DNA from: Monoplex corrugatus
Taxonomy: Eukaryota; Mollusca; Gastropoda; Littorinimorpha; Ranellidae
NCBI GenBank assembly: GCA_030674185.1
Contig: CM060307.1
Location: 35,776,298-35,840,297 of the forward strand
Reading direction: 5' to 3'
Length of the DNA stretch: 64,000 nucleotides
Part shown: in pieces, positions 61,168 through 64,000 of the stretch
Layout of the letters: each line of letters begins with the position of its first letter
How positions within the stretch are numbered: position 1 is the first letter of the stretch
The notes under the pieces: model-generated
The model's input: only the letters and a program-made list of their open reading frames with translations
The model's database searches: none
Told to the model about the DNA's origin: nothing
Position numbers and translations under genes: made by a program

Positions 61168-62338
61168 TGAAAGTTTCTTCAGATTTTTACTTTAAACAAG
61201 GATTTCTTTTTTTCTTAAATTAAACAGAGAACAGTAACTACAATAACAAGAATTGAAAACATTGATTGAACAATGGCATTCCCGCTTCAGAGTACATTTG
61301 CACACACAGAGTGATCAATTCATCTACCATACAAAAAGCAAACCTTGCACACCCACATCCATGCTTACATATATATGATAAACAAGCAACTGCATGCCCC
61401 AATTATGCACATGCACATACTCTCACAATCACATTAACACACATCATCTGTCTCTCTCACACACAGCTCTAGACACATGTAACTTTTACACAGACACACA
61501 CAGACACACACCAAGGATACCTTCACACACATACATGTACTATCTCTCACTCACTCTCACCCTCAGCCACACACATTACAATTTGATCATTCTTAGCCAA
61601 AAGTCTGATAAATTAAGAAACACACACACACGTGCACGCGCGCCACACACACACACACACACACACCACTCACACACACAAACACACACACTAACACACA
61701 CACACACAACACTCGCTAAAAGCACATTGTAAACAGACTTAAAAGAAATAACGAACCACGCACCACGCACACCCACACCACACACACACACACACACCAC
61801 ACACCACCACCACCACCACCACACAACCAGTTTGTCTTATGATTTGATAATGAGCTTCATTCCCTGGATAATTGCATCAGACAAACTCACAAAGAAATAA
61901 GATTTAACCTGTTGACAGTGATTCAGGGGAAATATGCATAACCTGTTCTCATGAATGGGGGCTAAAGTTGTTTTTGAGGGTATAAAGATATACAACAAAT
62001 GCTCTTTCTGAAGGTGTTTGGATCAAATCTCTAACAATAATAGTGCCCAATCTATAGCTTTGTATACGGATTAGGTGAAGAAGTGGCCATTTTGAAAAAG
62101 TTGCAGTTAAAGGTAGGCACTAAGTTTTCCTTTTTTTTTCCCAGAGCAGTTTCCAGTTGTTTTTTTTCCAGAGCAGTAATTCAATTAATTGTGAAAACTT
62201 TTTCAAACTTTCAAAACTTGCAAATGTAGTTGTTGTACACTGAAGTGTGATATATGCTAAGGCCCTGTACAGTTTGTTGATTAATTGTAATATAATGTAA
62301 ATGCCTTGGGGAAACTGATTTTTGTTTGATAAGCTAAT

Positions 62339-62700
62339 TTGTTTGAAGGGGAAATGTCATTTCCAAAGATCAATTTGAAATATTTTCAGGTCAAATTTTA
62401 CTTTGAACTCTCAATATATGGTAAGTATAGGGTTACTTCATATGGCAGTATGAAAATCTCAGAATCATCAAGATTGCTGCTTAGCATGTTTTCTAGGCTC
62501 TTTGACCCCTTTCGTGAAGATAGGTCACATACCTTCAACAGCTGATTGCTCAAAATCCATGCTAAATTCAAGTGACTTGTTAACTCAAGAAAACATGTTG
62601 CAGAACATGCCTGTGATTGCCTGTTTTGGGAAAGTTCATATTTATAAATACATTTATTATTCATACCTTTACATTGACAGTCAGTAAATCATGATATTAG
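62339..62700. repeat. Segmental duplication, copy 1
   Basis: About 360 bp with clear similarity to 63240-63610. Shared blocks include GTGAAGATAGGTCACATAC, ATTGCTCAAAATC, CATGTTGCAGAACATGCCT, and CATACCTTTA with TTGACAGTCA. No coding capacity seen. Confidence 0.85.
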
Positions 62701-62717
62701 ATGTGACATTTTACCAG

Positions 62718-63195
62718 TCACCATGGTGTAGTAGTTAGCACAACACACTACTGACTGGAAGGTTGTGGGTTCAAATCCCCATCAGGTCCTTTAAAAATCA
62801 TTGTGGGATTTTTCGGCTCTAACCAGCTCCTACCCAGAGTTCGGCATACTATGGGCTCATTTGGAAGACTGGGACCACACAGTCGAGTCTCATCTACTTC
62901 ACAGATGCGTCATGGAGGATGTTGTTCAGATCTTGTGACCAGCACCGCAGGTGTCTGTATCTCTCACGCCTGGTTGACGCCAGGATATATTTTGATAGTA
63001 AGTGTAGAGTACAGCCCTGCCACGCAGTCTCAATCCTAGATCTATGGAACTCCATAGCATCATGATTATCATCCTCATTGACATCATCATCATCGCATTG
63101 TAAAAACTGTGCCAGCTTCTGCAGCGTTTAAGGTGGCATAGAAAATGAGACGACAAAAAAAAACAAACAAAAAAAACAAAAACAAAAACAAAAAA
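62718..63195 (+). mobile_element. Second tRNA-derived SINE type with A-rich tail
   Basis: The head GTGTAGTAGTTAGCACAACA followed by GGTTGTGGGTTCAAATCCCC contains near-consensus RNA polymerase III A and B boxes. The body runs to about 63152 and is followed by about 40 bp of A-rich tail (63154-63194). It differs from the SINE family at 45858 beyond the head. It sits between the two copies of the segmental duplication. Confidence 0.75.
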
Positions 63196-63239
63196 CCACG
63201 AGCACAAATGTAACCACCCTGAGTGTGATGATCCTAAAA

Positions 63240-63610
63240 AAAAATGTTTTGAAGGGAAGATATTTTAAGAGACCTATTTAACATATTTCCTGGTCAAACT
63301 CTAGTTGAACTCTCAGTATATGATAAGTATAGGGTTTCTAAATATAGCAACACAAAAATCTCAGAATTATCTAGATTGCCATTCAACATGGTTTTCTGAG
63401 CTCTTTGACCCCCTTTTGTGAAGATAGGTCACATACTTTCAACAATAGATTGCTCAAAATCTATTGCCAAATTCAGGTGACTTGTTAACTGAAGATAACA
63501 TGTTGCAGAACATGCCTATGATTGCCTGTATTTGGGAAAATTCTTATTTATACATTTATTAATTCATACCTTTATATTGACAGTCACTGAATCATGACAT
63601 TAGATGTGAC
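63240..63610. repeat. Segmental duplication, copy 2
   Basis: Diverged partner of 62339-62700, offset about 900 bp, same orientation. Confidence 0.85.
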
Positions 63611-63721
63611 ATCTTTATTGGCCTCATTCATACTGTTGCGCCAACATACTACAACCACTGAACCAGTCTGTCTTTTACTAGTTTTAGTCTTATTTATATT
63701 ATGCACATGATGTATACAACA

Positions 63722-63738
63722 TGCACACTCACACACAC

Positions 63739-63830
<92 letters not shown>

Positions 63831-63848
63831 ACACACACACACACACAT
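63722..63848. repeat. (AC)n microsatellite
   Basis: AC array with CAAACC and ACCACA interruptions near the right end of the window. Confidence 0.97.
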
Positions 63849-64000
63849 ACAGCAAATACTACATGTGGTCAGATTCTGTTTATTGTAAAAGTACTAAAAG
63901 TATATTTTTTCACAAGACTGGTATCATCATCATTGTCATCATAACATTTATCATCACCATATTCAATATAACAGCCATGAAGCAGAAAGCTACGAAAATA

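Noticed and set aside
62718..62785. tRNA-like sequence with A and B boxes
   Set aside because: It cannot be folded by eye into a full cloverleaf, is followed by a SINE body and an A-rich tail, and is therefore a tRNA-derived SINE head rather than a tRNA gene.

Overview
The window is nuclear DNA from an animal, most likely a gastropod or other mollusc. Genes are split into short GT-AG exons, introns are kilobases long, and (CA/TG)n arrays are very abundant. The repeats are SINEs with tRNA-like heads of a type I associate with marine snails, an RTE-like LINE, piggyBac-like TTAA elements and a DIRS-like tyrosine-recombinase retroelement. The host assignment is inference; there is no species marker.

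Two conserved genes converge. On the plus strand, positions about 4222-21271 hold ten 3' exons of ELMOD3, an ELMO-domain protein. Its 5' end is outside the window or unrecognised. Two exons carry an apparent one-base deletion each, and the last exon exists in two tandem copies, the first of them damaged. On the minus strand, 59772-27827 holds complete POLR2B (RPB2, second-largest subunit of RNA polymerase II): 24 coding exons, all phases compatible, 1176 codons, no lesion. A 235-bp gap separates its start codon from a divergent plus-strand first exon (60008-60104) that I cannot identify.

Nearly everything else is mobile or repetitive. In ELMOD3 territory: a decayed LINE (630-3936), a fossil RNase H domain (about 7050-7600), a 48/53-bp minisatellite (9316-10397), and a piggyBac-like element (12304-14137) inserted inside a SINE. 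Between the two genes: a fossil LINE 3' end and a hAT-like MITE. In POLR2B introns: a second piggyBac-like element (29301-30745), a DIRS-like remnant with terminal repeats (47774-49620), SINEs, hairpin elements and a long inverted-repeat MITE (59000-59296). A short palindromic element family with TTAA ends recurs at ten or more sites across the window.

The most interesting material is the TTAA-element ecosystem: two deleted piggyBac copies that each keep transposase N- and C-terminal pieces but no recognisable catalytic core, plus self-complementary mini-elements with similar TTAACCCTTT ends. The duplicated and decaying 3' end of ELMOD3 also stands out. No CRISPR array, rRNA, functional tRNA, virus or toxin gene was recognised.
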